58,327 nt of DNA from Terriglobia bacterium. GTDB taxonomy: Bacteria > Acidobacteriota > Terriglobia > Terriglobales > SCQP01. The stretch is taken from NCBI GenBank assembly GCA_021323595.1, contig JAJPKR010000003.1, positions 1 through 58,327 of the forward strand, given 5' to 3'. A program made the translations under genes and the position numbers. The notes beneath the pieces were generated by a model, which was not told the origin of the DNA, ran no database searches, and was given only the letters and a program-made list of their open reading frames with translations. This document shows, one piece after another, positions 17,313 to 26,100 of this stretch; within the stretch, counting starts at the first letter, position 1; the number at the start of each line of letters is the position of its first letter.

Positions 17313-17686
17313 TGATCGGGGAATTCCGAACCAGATTGCAAGCCGCCAACGAGGCTTGTGCAGCCTGGGCGGCGCTGCTTGCAGGGCCGGAGGCCGCGAT
17401 GCCAGGCGCTCTCGGTGCGTTGCCGGCCCTCCACGCCGAGCTCGAATGGATCGGCGCGAACCTGTCGGCGGCCCGAGCCGGTGCGGACGCATCTCTCGCT
17501 GCCGATCTGGCGACTTACGCGAAGACTCTCCTCGTCTTGGAGCCTCTGCTGCAGCGCTTGGCGGCATGCTTGCGCCGTCGGCAAGGCGACCTGCGCCGCG
17601 CCGGCGCACATATTGCCGGAGTTCGCAGTTGGGCCGACCTCGCCGTCGGCATCGGCCGAGCCGCTCTCCAGGATCTCCCGCGTTGA
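17312..17686 (+). CDS. Helical protein in the fliT position
   Basis: 124 residues from ATG 17312 (MIGEFRTRLQ). The protein is Ala/Leu/Arg-rich and almost entirely helical (RTRLQAANEACAAWAALLAG, then TLLVLEPLLQRLAACLRRRQGDLRRAG). I do not recognise a family by sequence. FliT, the chaperone of FliD, is a small helical protein found right after fliS in many genomes, so a FliT-like role is the first hypothesis; it rests only on context and predicted helix content. Confidence 0.6.
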   Translation: MIGEFRTRLQAANEACAAWAALLAGPEAAMPGALGALPALHAELEWIGANLSAARAGADASLAADLATYAKTLLVLEPLLQRLAACLRRRQGDLRRAGAHIAGVRSWADLAVGIGRAALQDLPR

Positions 17687-17697
17687 ACCTGTACCGT

Positions 17698-17725
17698 TAA
17701 AGTTACCTCCCGAACCCGCCGATTC
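17698..17725 (+). promoter_or_regulatory. Candidate sigma28 promoter of flbD-motAB
   Basis: TAAAGTTA (a near-perfect -35) and GCCGATTC are separated by 12 bases instead of 11. The site is about 45 bp before flbD. Stator genes are typical late, sigma28-dependent genes, which supports it. Confidence 0.5.
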
Positions 17726-17770
17726 CATTCTTGGCGAAATCTCTCCGCCGTTTGCCCAAGGTACGGGGCC

Positions 17771-18049
17771 ATGATCCAGCTTACGCGCTTGAATCATCAA
17801 TCTATCGTGGTGAATTCCGACGCCATCAAGTTCGTCGAAAGCGCTCCAGACACAACTATTACCTTGATGAGCGGCGAAAAGCTTCTCGTTCTCGAGTCGC
17901 CCGCCGACGTGGTCGAAAGAATCGTTCACTTTCGCCGGCTGATCCTCGCCGGACTTTCACCGGCGAGCGTGGCCCAGGCGCTCGCCATCTATTCCGAAGC
18001 CGCGCGCCTCGAAGGCTGCATGGAACAAGGGAAGGCGAGCCGTGGATAA
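17771..18049 (+). CDS. flbD: FlbD family flagellar protein
   Basis: 92 residues. This is the small FlbD family of spirochaetes, Firmicutes and others (MIQLTRLNHQSIVVNSDAIKFVESAPDTTITLMSGEKLLVLES), not the Caulobacter response regulator of the same name. Its molecular role is poorly defined, but it is usually found directly before motA, as here. The last eight bases overlap motA. Confidence 0.88.
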   Translation: MIQLTRLNHQSIVVNSDAIKFVESAPDTTITLMSGEKLLVLESPADVVERIVHFRRLILAGLSPASVAQALAIYSEAARLEGCMEQGKASRG

Positions 18050-18860
18050 GAGCACTTGGCTCGGAATGGGCATCGCTGCCGCCGGCATTCTCTCCGGCAT
18101 GATGATTGAGGGCGGCAGAATTGCCCAAATCCTGCAGCCCACCGCCGCCATGATCGTTTTCGGCGGCACGCTGGGCGCGGTGATGCTGCAGTTTCCGATG
18201 CCGACGGTGATCGCCGGCTTCAAGCACCTGCCGCACGCCTTCTTCGAACCCAAACTCGGGCCGCGCGCCATGGTCGAACAAATTGTCGGCTTCGCCAACA
18301 AGGCGCGCAAGCAGGGCATCGTCTCGCTGGATGCCGATCTCGGTTCAGTGAACGATCCATTCCTGAAAAAGGCTTTGACACTCGCCGTCGACGGCACGGA
18401 ATCGCAGGAATTGCGCAAAATGATGGAGCTCGAGATGGAAAATCAAGCCGAACGCGACGAAAAGATTCCGCAATTCTTCGAGGCAGCGGGCGGCTACGCA
18501 CCCACGGTCGGCATCTTAGGCGCGGTGATCGGGCTGATCCAGGTGATGCAGCATCTGAGCGACATCAACGAAGTGGGCCGCGGCATTGCGGTGGCCTTCG
18601 TCGCGACAATTTACGGCGTCGCCTCCGCCAATCTCTTCTTCCTCCCCGTGGCCGGCAAGTTGAAGTTCCAGCTGCATGAGAAGCAGGTCATGCGCGAAAT
18701 GGTCCTCGAGGGCGTTGCCTCGATCCTGGACGGAATGAACCCGCGCATGCTCGAGACCAAGCTTTTGGGCTTTCTGGCCGAGCCCTCGGGTGAGAAGCAG
18801 GAGAAGATCTCTAAGGAAGCGGCCGCACCCGAAGGCACACTCGCCGAGGCCCACCGTTAG
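18042..18860 (+). CDS. motA: Flagellar stator protein MotA
   Basis: 272 residues, starting at GTG 18042 (preceded by AAGGCGAG) and overlapping flbD. Four membrane segments: residues 5-25, 32-52, about 150-170 and 180-200. The family signature is present (VTAMIVFGGTLGAV-like MIVFGGTLGAVMLQFP, then FFEAAGGYAPTVGILGAVIGLIQVM and VAFVATIYGVASANLFFLPVAGKL). MotA and MotB form the proton-type stator acting on FliG. motB follows after five bases. Confidence 0.95.
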   Translation: MDKSTWLGMGIAAAGILSGMMIEGGRIAQILQPTAAMIVFGGTLGAVMLQFPMPTVIAGFKHLPHAFFEPKLGPRAMVEQIVGFANKARKQGIVSLDADLGSVNDPFLKKALTLAVDGTESQELRKMMELEMENQAERDEKIPQFFEAAGGYAPTVGILGAVIGLIQVMQHLSDINEVGRGIAVAFVATIYGVASANLFFLPVAGKLKFQLHEKQVMREMVLEGVASILDGMNPRMLETKLLGFLAEPSGEKQEKISKEAAAPEGTLAEAHR

Positions 18861-18865
18861 CCGCC

Positions 18866-19810
18866 ATGGCGCGCAAGAAAAAGCACGCTGGGCACGTGAA
18901 TCACGAGCGTTGGCTGATCTCCTACGCCGATTTCATTACCCTGCTCTTCGCCTTTTTTGTGGTGATGTACGCCAGCTCGCAAGTGGACCGCGCCAAGACG
19001 ATTCAACTCGCCGCCGCCATTCAGGCTGCGTTCCAGCAAATGGGCATGTTCCACCCGTCTTCCTTGGAGCCGCCCATTGAATCCTTAGGCTCGCCGTCGA
19101 GCTCGCCCGCACCGCCTTCCTTGGCCACGGTGACGCCCAGTCCGGAACTCGCGCAATTGACGGCCCAAGCCGGCGTTCTCTCCAGTGGCCGCGATTTGCG
19201 TCTCTTGGCGACAGAGCTGAAAAAGGAACTCGCGCCCGAGATTCTCAAGCATCAGATTCAGGTCAACATTCGGAAGGAAGGCGTGGTCGTCAGCCTGTTG
19301 GAAGCCGGCTTCTATCCCAGCGGTTCGGCGCAATTGCTGCCCGGCTCCGATGCGATTCTCGCGCGCATCGCGGCGGTGGTCCGCCATCACCCCAATGCCG
19401 TGCGCATCGAAGGTCACACCGACAACGTGCCGATCCACAACGCGCAATTCGATTCCAACTGGGCGCTCTCCACCACGCGCGCGACCGAGATGGTGAAGAT
19501 TTTCATCACCCGGTTCCACTTTCCCCCCGATCGCCTCTCGGCCGCCGGCTATGCGCAGTACCACCCCGTCGCGACCAATGCCACCGCCGCCGGCCGCCAG
19601 CGCAATCGCCGTGTGGATATCGTGATCCTGCCGCCGCCTGGAACGGCGTGGCTGCCCTTGCCCGACGACGCCACCGCGGACATCGTGCCCAATCGCGCTC
19701 AGACCGCCACGAGACGACTCACGCCCTCGGTGGCGCCGGTGGAAAAATCGCCGCCCCTGCCGGAAGGTGCGAAGGATAAGGCCAAAGGACGTTCCGGCGC
19801 GATTCCCTAG
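18866..19810 (+). CDS. motB: Flagellar stator protein MotB
   Basis: 314 residues. A basic N-terminus (MARKKKHAGH) leads into the single membrane segment WLISYADFITLLFAFFVVMYAS, with the proton-carrying Asp at residue 22. A Pro/Ser-rich plug-linker follows, then a C-terminal OmpA-like peptidoglycan-binding domain (IEGHTDNVPIHNAQFDSNWALSTTRA, then GRQRNRRVDIVI). The tail is longer than usual. It is convergent with the regulator at 19807: both genes use the palindrome CTAG (19807-19810) for their TAG stops. Confidence 0.95.
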   Translation: MARKKKHAGHVNHERWLISYADFITLLFAFFVVMYASSQVDRAKTIQLAAAIQAAFQQMGMFHPSSLEPPIESLGSPSSSPAPPSLATVTPSPELAQLTAQAGVLSSGRDLRLLATELKKELAPEILKHQIQVNIRKEGVVVSLLEAGFYPSGSAQLLPGSDAILARIAAVVRHHPNAVRIEGHTDNVPIHNAQFDSNWALSTTRATEMVKIFITRFHFPPDRLSAAGYAQYHPVATNATAAGRQRNRRVDIVILPPPGTAWLPLPDDATADIVPNRAQTATRRLTPSVAPVEKSPPLPEGAKDKAKGRSGAIP

Positions 19811-20472
19811 CCGAGCTGGTAGCCGACGCCGCGAATGGTCTGGATCAGCTTCGGCTCGAAGCCTTTGTCGATCTTCCCGCGCAGATAGTTGATATAAACA
19901 TCGACCACTTTGGTGTCGGAGTCGAACTCGAGATTCCACACGTGTTCGATGATCATGGCGCGGGTAAGGCGGCGGCCGCCATTCACGGCGAGATACTCAA
20001 GCAGCGCGTATTCCTTCGGGGTCAGGTCAATCCGCTTGCTGCCGCGCTTGACCGAGCGCTCCACCCGGTCAAGCTCCAAGTCCGCAATGCGGATCACATT
20101 CTCTCGCGCGCGGCGCCCGCGGCGCATCAGGGCGCGAATGCGCGCCGCCAGCTCAGAAAATGAAAACGGTTTGCTGATGTAGTCGTCAGCGCCGAGATCG
20201 AGCCCGCGAATACGGTCGCGGACGCCATTGCGCGCGGTCAAGACGATAACTGGCAAGCCCGGGTGGCGGCCGCGCAGGGTTTGCAAAACCTCCAGGCCGT
20301 CGCGCCGCGGCAAATTGAGATCCAGGACCGCTAAATCGTATTTTTCACTTAAAATGCGCGCTTCCGCCGCCTCGCCGTCGCCTACCACGTCCACGGCATA
20401 GGAGTCGGCTTCCAATCCCTTGCGAATGAACTCGGCAAGCGGCTCGTCGTCCTCAGCGAGTAAGATCCTCAT
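19807..20472 (-). CDS. OmpR/PhoB-family response regulator
   Basis: 221 residues. The receiver domain (1-118) has the acidic pair D8/D9, phospho-acceptor D51 (LAVLDLNLP), T79 and K101 (SKPF). The C-terminal winged-helix domain (125-221) is of OmpR type (LTPKEYALLEYLAVNGGRRLTRAMI, then VDVYINYLRGKID, then IRGVGYQLG). No histidine kinase gene adjoins it, so it is an orphan here. It lies downstream of fliJ on the same strand but has its own promoter and a palindromic operator candidate. Its targets are unknown. Confidence 0.92.
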   Translation of the reverse strand: MRILLAEDDEPLAEFIRKGLEADSYAVDVVGDGEAAEARILSEKYDLAVLDLNLPRRDGLEVLQTLRGRHPGLPVIVLTARNGVRDRIRGLDLGADDYISKPFSFSELAARIRALMRRGRRARENVIRIADLELDRVERSVKRGSKRIDLTPKEYALLEYLAVNGGRRLTRAMIIEHVWNLEFDSDTKVVDVYINYLRGKIDKGFEPKLIQTIRGVGYQLG

Positions 20473-20510
20473 TTCCTGACTGCCGCAGGCTTCACGGCAC
20501 GGGGCGCAAC

Positions 20511-20522
20511 CGCACTAGTGCG
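20511..20522. promoter_or_regulatory. Perfect 12-bp palindrome, operator candidate
   Basis: CGCACTAGTGCG abuts the -10 element of the response-regulator promoter on its transcribed side, overlapping the expected transcription start. That is a typical place for autoregulation. Confidence 0.45.
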
Positions 20523-20551
20523 ATTGTCAGAGAGCCATCGTCTCTTGTCAA
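20523..20551 (-). promoter_or_regulatory. Sigma70-type promoter of the response regulator
   Basis: On the minus strand TTGACA (20551-20546), a 17-base spacer and GACAAT (20528-20523) form a good housekeeping promoter, about 50 bp upstream of the regulator ATG. It separates this gene from the fliJ-terminated flagellar operon. Confidence 0.6.
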
Positions 20552-20597
20552 GCTGCAGGACAGCGCCGGCGCGCGTGTTCCCGCTGATCCTCGGCAT

Positions 20598-21044
20598 TTA
20601 GCACTTGCCGCGGTGATAACGTCGCTGCAAATGAGTTTCGTCGAGGCTCTGCTGCTCTTTGCGGGCAAAGCCGCGATGATAGGCGGCTGCGGCTTGTTCG
20701 CGTAACGCCTCGATCGCTCGCCGCTCCGTTCGCGCGCGCTGGTAGGCTGCTTGCTGCTCCGCCCGGCGGCGCTCGGCGGCGGCATGCTCGCGAGATAGCT
20801 GCTGTTCCAGTGCCCGCAGGGATCGCTGGCGCTCGGCGGTAAATTGTAGTTCCGCGCCACTCATCGCCTCTCCTAGGGCTTCGTTTTGCGCGCGCCGCAG
20901 CGCGAACTGCCGGTCGCGGCATTCTTCCAGCGCGGCTCGAATCCGAGCGGCTTCTTGCTGCGCTGCCGCGAGCAGCAGCTCCTCCTGGCGTTCGATCGCC
21001 TCGCGCGCGTGCAGCAGCGAATCCAGCGGAAATCGGAAGGCCAT
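20598..21044 (-). CDS. fliJ: Flagellar export protein FliJ
   Basis: 148 residues, almost entirely a long two-stranded coiled coil rich in Glu, Arg, Gln and Ala (FRFPLDSLLHAREAIERQEELLLAAAQ, then AERQRSLRALEQQLSREHAAAERRRAEQQ). FliJ sits in the centre of the FliI hexamer and helps couple the export ATPase to the gate. It begins three bases after the fliI stop and is the last flagellar gene of this minus-strand operon. Confidence 0.88.
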   Translation of the reverse strand: MAFRFPLDSLLHAREAIERQEELLLAAAQQEAARIRAALEECRDRQFALRRAQNEALGEAMSGAELQFTAERQRSLRALEQQLSREHAAAERRRAEQQAAYQRARTERRAIEALREQAAAAYHRGFARKEQQSLDETHLQRRYHRGKC

Positions 21045-21047
21045 GCC

Positions 21048-22385
21048 CTAGGCGCTCGGCAATGCCCGCAGGCGCTTCACGTTCTCCGCGAGCGGCGCCG
21101 CCTCTTCTTTCTTCTGCTGCAGATACTCGAGAATCGCCGGGCGTAACGCCAGCGCCCGGTCGAGAAGCGGATCGGCGCCCTTCTGGTAGGCGCCGATGCG
21201 GATCAGATCCTCGGAGCGTGCATAATGCGCTAGCAGCTTCTTCAACTGCGCCACCTTCTCCATCTGCTCACGCGAGCAGATGGACGGCATGAGGCGGCTA
21301 AGGCTGTCCAAGACATTGATGGGGGGATAATGCCCTTGCGCCGCCAGGCTGCGGTCGAGCACGACGTGCCCGTCGAGCAGCGAGCGCACGGCGTCCACGA
21401 GCGGATCCTGCTGATCGTCGCCCTCCATCAGCACGGAATAGAACGCGGTGATGCTGCCCTCGCCGAATCGGCCGGCCCGCTCGATCAGCCGCGCCAACAG
21501 CGAAAATACCGAAGGCGTGTAGCCCTTGGCCGTGGGTGGCTCGCCCGCCGCCAAGCCGATCTCGCGCTGTGCCATCGCGAATCGGGTCAGCGAATCCACC
21601 ACCAACAAGACGTTTTGCCCAAGCCCGCAAAAATACTCGGCGATGGACGTGGCGGCCAGGGCCGCCCGCAGCCGCAAGAGCGGGGATTGATCCGAGGTCG
21701 AAACCACGACCACCGACCGGCGCCGCCCTTCCGCGCCGAGAGCCTCGTCCAGAAACTCCTTGACTTCGCGGCCGCGCTCGCCGACGAGCGCCAGTACCGT
21801 CAGGTCGGCGCTGGTGCCGCGGGCCATCATGCCGATCAAGGTGCTCTTACCGACGCCGCTGCCGCCGAAAATCCCCACGCGCTGGCCGCGGCCGCAGGTG
21901 ACGAACCCGTCGATCGCGCGCACTCCGCAGCCCAAGGGTTCGCGAATCAACTCGCGCGCCATCGGCAAGGGCGCGTTCGCATCGTACGCGCGCCGGGCGC
22001 GCGCCCGCGGCGTCGCACCGCCGTCCAGCGGCTGGCCGCTGGCATCCAAGACCCGGCCCAACAGCGCCGGCCCCACCGGAATCGAGGGACGATGGCCGCC
22101 GGTGATGATCAGATCGCCGAAGCGAATCCCGTCGGGCTTCGCCACGGGCATGGAGAGCACCGTGCGGCCGCGAAAGCCGATGACTTCGGCCTCGAAGCGG
22201 CGGCCGTGCTGATCTTCGATCTCGCAAGCCTCCCCGAGCGAGCAGCAGGGGCCCTCCGACTCCACGACCTGGCCCACCGCCTGCGTAACGCGGCCGGTCC
22301 AATGGAGATTTCCGCAGCTCGCGAGCCGCTCGAAGTATGGCGCGAGCAAATCGCCGTTCGTTGCCGCCAAGGTACCCTTGCTCAC
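21048..22385 (-). CDS. fliI: Flagellum-specific export ATPase FliI
   Basis: 445 residues, a normal length. FliI is the ATPase of flagellar type III export. Walker A GGSGVGKST lies at 174-182, Walker B at VLLVVDSLTRFAMAQREI, and the family-typical PPTAKGYTPSVFSLLARLIERAG follows. It starts with an ATG that overlaps the fliH stop by four bases. Confidence 0.97.
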   Translation of the reverse strand: MSKGTLAATNGDLLAPYFERLASCGNLHWTGRVTQAVGQVVESEGPCCSLGEACEIEDQHGRRFEAEVIGFRGRTVLSMPVAKPDGIRFGDLIITGGHRPSIPVGPALLGRVLDASGQPLDGGATPRARARRAYDANAPLPMARELIREPLGCGVRAIDGFVTCGRGQRVGIFGGSGVGKSTLIGMMARGTSADLTVLALVGERGREVKEFLDEALGAEGRRRSVVVVSTSDQSPLLRLRAALAATSIAEYFCGLGQNVLLVVDSLTRFAMAQREIGLAAGEPPTAKGYTPSVFSLLARLIERAGRFGEGSITAFYSVLMEGDDQQDPLVDAVRSLLDGHVVLDRSLAAQGHYPPINVLDSLSRLMPSICSREQMEKVAQLKKLLAHYARSEDLIRIGAYQKGADPLLDRALALRPAILEYLQQKKEEAAPLAENVKRLRALPSA

Positions 22386-23131
22386 TCCTCGTCGGCGCCG
22401 TCTCCGCCGGCGCGCGTGCGCTCCTCCAACAGATCGTAGAAGCCTTGGTCAATTTCCTTCATCTGCTGCTCGATGTTGAATGAGGCGTTGCCCAGATCCG
22501 TCTCGAGCTGGCACTCCCCGGGCTTGATCGACGCGTCCTCGACAATCCGCGGCATGCCCCGCTCGATTCCTTGGAAGGCCTCGTTCCACAGCTCCGCCTG
22601 CGAGGGATGCACGCGCAGATTGACCTGCGTCGAACCCTCCAAACGATCGAGCGCGACGCGCACGGCTCCGCGCAGCAAGATCGGGTCGAGCTGCGCCTCG
22701 CGATGGAGAATGCGGCGCGCCACCGCCAATGCCAGGCGCACGACTTCGCCCTCGATGCGCATGAAGTACGACGCGCGAGCACGGGCGAACGCGCCCACCA
22801 CCATGCTGATCGAGGCGCGCTCTTGCATGAGGGCCTGGGCCACTTCCGCTTGCGCCCGCGCCTCCGCCTCCATCTTTCCCCGCCGGAACGCCTCGGTCTC
22901 GATGCGCTCTCGCAGCTCGGGCATCCCCACCGCCGCGTCTCCCGCCGGCGCCACCGGCTTGGGTGCAATTTCGTCCACCGTGGGATAGACGAAGGGCTCG
23001 GCATTGAACGCGGCGTCGTGGACGTGGAGCGAGGGCGCCGCCGGGTTCGGGCTGAGCCGGGCTCGCGCCGCCGCGAAGCTCCCCCGCGCTTGCCCTTCGG
23101 AGCTGCCGTCGCGGCTAGACGACGAACTCAT
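22382..23131 (-). CDS. fliH: Flagellar export regulator FliH
   Basis: 249 residues. FliH is the peripheral stalk of the export ATPase and docks it to the C-ring. A low-complexity N-terminus is followed by a long Ala/Glu/Arg helix (ERIETEAFRRGKMEAEARAQAEVAQALMQ) and the C-terminal FliH/HrpE domain (VVRLALAVARRILHREAQLDP, RVHPSQAELW, CQLETDLGNASFNIEQQM). The start overlaps fliG by 17 bases. Confidence 0.92.
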   Translation of the reverse strand: MSSSSSRDGSSEGQARGSFAAARARLSPNPAAPSLHVHDAAFNAEPFVYPTVDEIAPKPVAPAGDAAVGMPELRERIETEAFRRGKMEAEARAQAEVAQALMQERASISMVVGAFARARASYFMRIEGEVVRLALAVARRILHREAQLDPILLRGAVRVALDRLEGSTQVNLRVHPSQAELWNEAFQGIERGMPRIVEDASIKPGECQLETDLGNASFNIEQQMKEIDQGFYDLLEERTRAGGDGADEE

Positions 23132-24146
23132 CGCTTTTTTCCTCTTTGAGGATCATCTTGCCTTCCGCTTCCAGCTTGCGCGCCAGCGCCACCGCCTCCT
23201 GCTGCGCCTTGGCGACCTCGCGCCCGCGCACCGGGCCGAGCACCTCCATATCTTCTTTCAGCATTTCCACCGCGCGCGACGACATACTTTTGAAGATGTG
23301 ATCCCGCAGCTCCTGCGAGGCCCCCTTCAGCGCCAGCGCCAGGGTCTTCTTGTCCAGTTGCGCCAAGAGCTCGCGGATGCTGGTCTCCGGAACCGTGATC
23401 AGGTCCTCGAAGGTGAACATCAAATTGCGAATGGCGATCGCCAATTGCGCGTCGCCCTGCTCGAGGGTTTCCAGGATCGCCCGGCTCGAGGCCGGATCGG
23501 TCCGGTTCAGGATCTCCGCCACCGCCTTCACGCCGGCATAAGCGCGCCGCCCCTGCTCGCCCATGTTCTGGAATTTCGAGTTCAGCACCAGGGAGATCTT
23601 TTGCGCCATCTCCGGCGAGAACTGGCGCATCTCCGCCAGCCGCTTGATGGCAAGCGCGCGCCGCTCCGCCGGCAGCAGGCTGAGCAGCGTCGCGGCGCGG
23701 GTGCCGAGATGGGCGAGAATCAGCGCGATGGTCTGCGGATGCTCGTCCTCGAGAAACTTCGCCAATTGCTGAAAATCCACGCTGTGCAGCGTGTCGAAAT
23801 TGCCGGCGCGTTCCCGATGCGCCTGCTCCACCTGCGCCAGCAAGGATCGCGCCGACGCCTCGCCCACCGCTTTCACCAGGAGTTTACGGGCGTATTCGGC
23901 GCCGCCTTGGGTGACGTACGCCTGCGTCATCGTGAGCTGATGGTATTCCTCCAGCACCTGCATCGCGACTTCCTTCGGAATCATTCCTAGCTCGGCGATC
24001 TCCTGGGTGAGCTGCTGCATTTCGGCCTCGGAGAGGTTGCGATACACCTGGCTGGCGGCTTCGTCCCCGAGCAAGACCATCAGGATCGCGGCCTTGCGCA
24101 GGCCTGTCAGCGACGGTGCGGCTGCGGTTGGGGCGGAGCCTTTCAT
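23115..24146 (-). CDS. fliG: Flagellar motor switch protein FliG
   Basis: 343 residues from the ATG at 24146, which overlaps the fliF stop (ATGA); a longer frame to 24179 is less likely. All three FliG domains are present: N-terminal FliF-binding (LTGLRKAAILMVLLGDEAASQVYRNL), middle (EHPQTIALILAHLGTRAATLL, containing the EHPQ motif) and C-terminal torque domain (LMFTFEDLITVPETSIRELL, LALKGASQELRDHIFKSMSSRAVEMLKEDME). The charged torque helix residues that contact MotA are kept. Confidence 0.97.
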   Translation of the reverse strand: MKGSAPTAAAPSLTGLRKAAILMVLLGDEAASQVYRNLSEAEMQQLTQEIAELGMIPKEVAMQVLEEYHQLTMTQAYVTQGGAEYARKLLVKAVGEASARSLLAQVEQAHRERAGNFDTLHSVDFQQLAKFLEDEHPQTIALILAHLGTRAATLLSLLPAERRALAIKRLAEMRQFSPEMAQKISLVLNSKFQNMGEQGRRAYAGVKAVAEILNRTDPASSRAILETLEQGDAQLAIAIRNLMFTFEDLITVPETSIRELLAQLDKKTLALALKGASQELRDHIFKSMSSRAVEMLKEDMEVLGPVRGREVAKAQQEAVALARKLEAEGKMILKEEKSDEFVV

Positions 24147-25759
24147 CCCTGCGGCTCTTCGCCGCCACCGCGGATCCACTGCCGGATCAGGCGGCTGCTG
24201 TTATCCGGCTCGCGGCGCACATTCTCGGCAATTTGGGTGCGGATCTGCTCGATTCGCTTGGCCTCCGGCGCCGGCTCCGGCAAGTTGGCGGTGCTCTCGC
24301 CCGCCAGCGGCCGTTGCCCCGCTGCCGCCGCCAGCGCTGGTTGCGGCGCACGCTGTGCGGCGGACGTCACCATGCGAAAGAGCGGCCGCACCAGCAGCAA
24401 ATAGGCAAGCAGGAACAGCACCAACAGCGCCAGATAATGCAATTCGCTGCTGAACCGGTTCCCCACCTGCTGCACGCGCTCGAGCACCCCGGGCGCCGCC
24501 GGCATGCTGGCCGCCGGCTGCTCAAAGGGCAGGTTCTCGACCACCACTTGGTCCCCCCGCTGGGCGTCGAAGCCGATCGCGGCCTTGGCCAGATCGCTGA
24601 TCTGCTGGAGCTGTTGCGGCGATCGCGCCTGCCGCGTCTCCACCGTCTTTCCGTTCACCGTCTGGGCGGTGAGGATATCGTCCACGACGATCGCGGCGGT
24701 AATGCGCTGGATCCGTCCCGCCGGATCGACCTCATGCGTCTCTTGATGGCTGATCGCGTACGTGTCGCTTTCCCGCTGGCGGATTTCCCCCGGGGTCGGC
24801 GCGCCGGCCGCCGCCTTGTTCTTGCTCCCCGGGGCGCCCGCCTGGGGGCCGGGCACGTTGCTCGCCGAGCCCGGCAAGCCGCTGACGCCGCCGCCGTTCA
24901 TGCTCTCCGAGCTCTTTTCCGTGGCGGCCAAGATCACGCCTTGCGGGTTGTAGGTGGTGTCGCTGATTTCTCGCGTGCTGGGATCATATTGAATGTTGAC
25001 GTTGGCGTGAACCGCGTTCGCCCCCACGATCGGCGTCAAGATCGCCAGCAGCTTCTGCGTCAACTGCGCCTGCAGCGTTTGCGCCGCGCCGGGCAGGCTG
25101 TCTTGCCCGGGAGCGAGCAGCACGTCGCCGTCGGCATCGATCACGGTCACATCCTCCGGCTTCAGGTCCTCGACTGCGCCCGCCACCAGCCGCCGAATCG
25201 CCACCGCCTCTTCCGGCCGCATCTGTCCATTGCGCGGGCGCACCACCACCGACGCCTTCGCCGGCCGCTGCTCGTCGGCAAAGAGGGACTGCTTCGGCAG
25301 CACCAAGTGCACGCGCACCGCGGCCACGTCGTCCAGGGTCAGGATCGAGCGCTCCAGCTCGCCTTCCAGCGCGCGCTGATAGTTCACCTGATCATCGAAG
25401 TCGCTGCCGACCCAGTTGGGCTTGTCGAAGATCTCCCACCCCATCTGCCCCGTCCGCGGCAAGCCTTGCGCCGCCATTTGCATCCGCACCCGATCGACCT
25501 GCGATGCAGGCACGCTGAGGGTGGTGCCGTCGGGGGAAATTTGAAAGGATACGTTTGCGGCGGCCAGGCGCTGCATCAGCGTCTGCTGATCGCTCGGCGA
25601 TAGCCCCTTATAGAGGACGGCGTAGGGCGGCCGCGCCAGCAGCGCCGTGAACAGCCAGATCACGCCCGCCACCGCCAGCGCGGCGGCCGCCAGCATGAGC
25701 TTCTGCCGGCCGGAAAAGCCGCGCAGAAAATCGTCCACAGGTTTTAACCCGGTATTCAC
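24143..25759 (-). CDS. fliF: Flagellar MS-ring protein FliF
   Basis: 538 residues, typical. FliF forms the MS-ring in the inner membrane. Transmembrane segments lie near residues 20-42 (KLMLAAAALAVAGVIWLFTALLA) and 440-462 (LHYLALLVLFLLAYLLLVRPLF). Conserved ring motifs include YAVLYKGLSPSDQQTLMQRL, VRMQMAAQGLPRTGQMGWEIFDKPNWVGSDFDDQVNYQRALEGELERSI and VHLVLPKQSLFADEQRPAKASVVV. The cytoplasmic tail that binds FliG is at the end. Confidence 0.97.
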   Translation of the reverse strand: MNTGLKPVDDFLRGFSGRQKLMLAAAALAVAGVIWLFTALLARPPYAVLYKGLSPSDQQTLMQRLAAANVSFQISPDGTTLSVPASQVDRVRMQMAAQGLPRTGQMGWEIFDKPNWVGSDFDDQVNYQRALEGELERSILTLDDVAAVRVHLVLPKQSLFADEQRPAKASVVVRPRNGQMRPEEAVAIRRLVAGAVEDLKPEDVTVIDADGDVLLAPGQDSLPGAAQTLQAQLTQKLLAILTPIVGANAVHANVNIQYDPSTREISDTTYNPQGVILAATEKSSESMNGGGVSGLPGSASNVPGPQAGAPGSKNKAAAGAPTPGEIRQRESDTYAISHQETHEVDPAGRIQRITAAIVVDDILTAQTVNGKTVETRQARSPQQLQQISDLAKAAIGFDAQRGDQVVVENLPFEQPAASMPAAPGVLERVQQVGNRFSSELHYLALLVLFLLAYLLLVRPLFRMVTSAAQRAPQPALAAAAGQRPLAGESTANLPEPAPEAKRIEQIRTQIAENVRREPDNSSRLIRQWIRGGGEEPQG

Positions 25760-25792
25760 GCGCCTGCGACCTCGTTGTCTGGCTCGCGGCCG

Positions 25793-26083
25793 CTAAAACG
25801 ACATCTGCGCGACTTCTTGATACGCCTGCACGATCTTGTTGCGCACCTGCATCATGAATTGGAACGCCAGGTCCGCCTTTTCGACCGCCAGCATCGCGCC
25901 GTGCAGGTCCTCGCCCTGGCCGCTGAGCAAGCCCTCGACCTGCGCCTTCGCGTCCGCTTGCATCTGGTTGACTTTTTGGATCGCGCCTGTCAGGGACTCC
26001 AGGAAGCCGCTGTCGCCGCCCGCGGCGCCGGCGCTCGCCGACGGCGCCAGGATGATGGGATGGATGCCGGGAATCGATGTCAT
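25793..26083 (-). CDS. fliE: Flagellar hook-basal body complex protein FliE
   Basis: 96 residues. FliE is the small adaptor between MS-ring and rod. The C-terminal half carries the family signature (VEKADLAFQFMMQVRNKIVQAYQEVAQMSF). It lies between flgC and fliF, its usual neighbours, 17 bases after the flgC stop. Confidence 0.93.
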   Translation of the reverse strand: MTSIPGIHPIILAPSASAGAAGGDSGFLESLTGAIQKVNQMQADAKAQVEGLLSGQGEDLHGAMLAVEKADLAFQFMMQVRNKIVQAYQEVAQMSF

Positions 26084-26100
26084 GGTGTGCCTCTGCTCGC

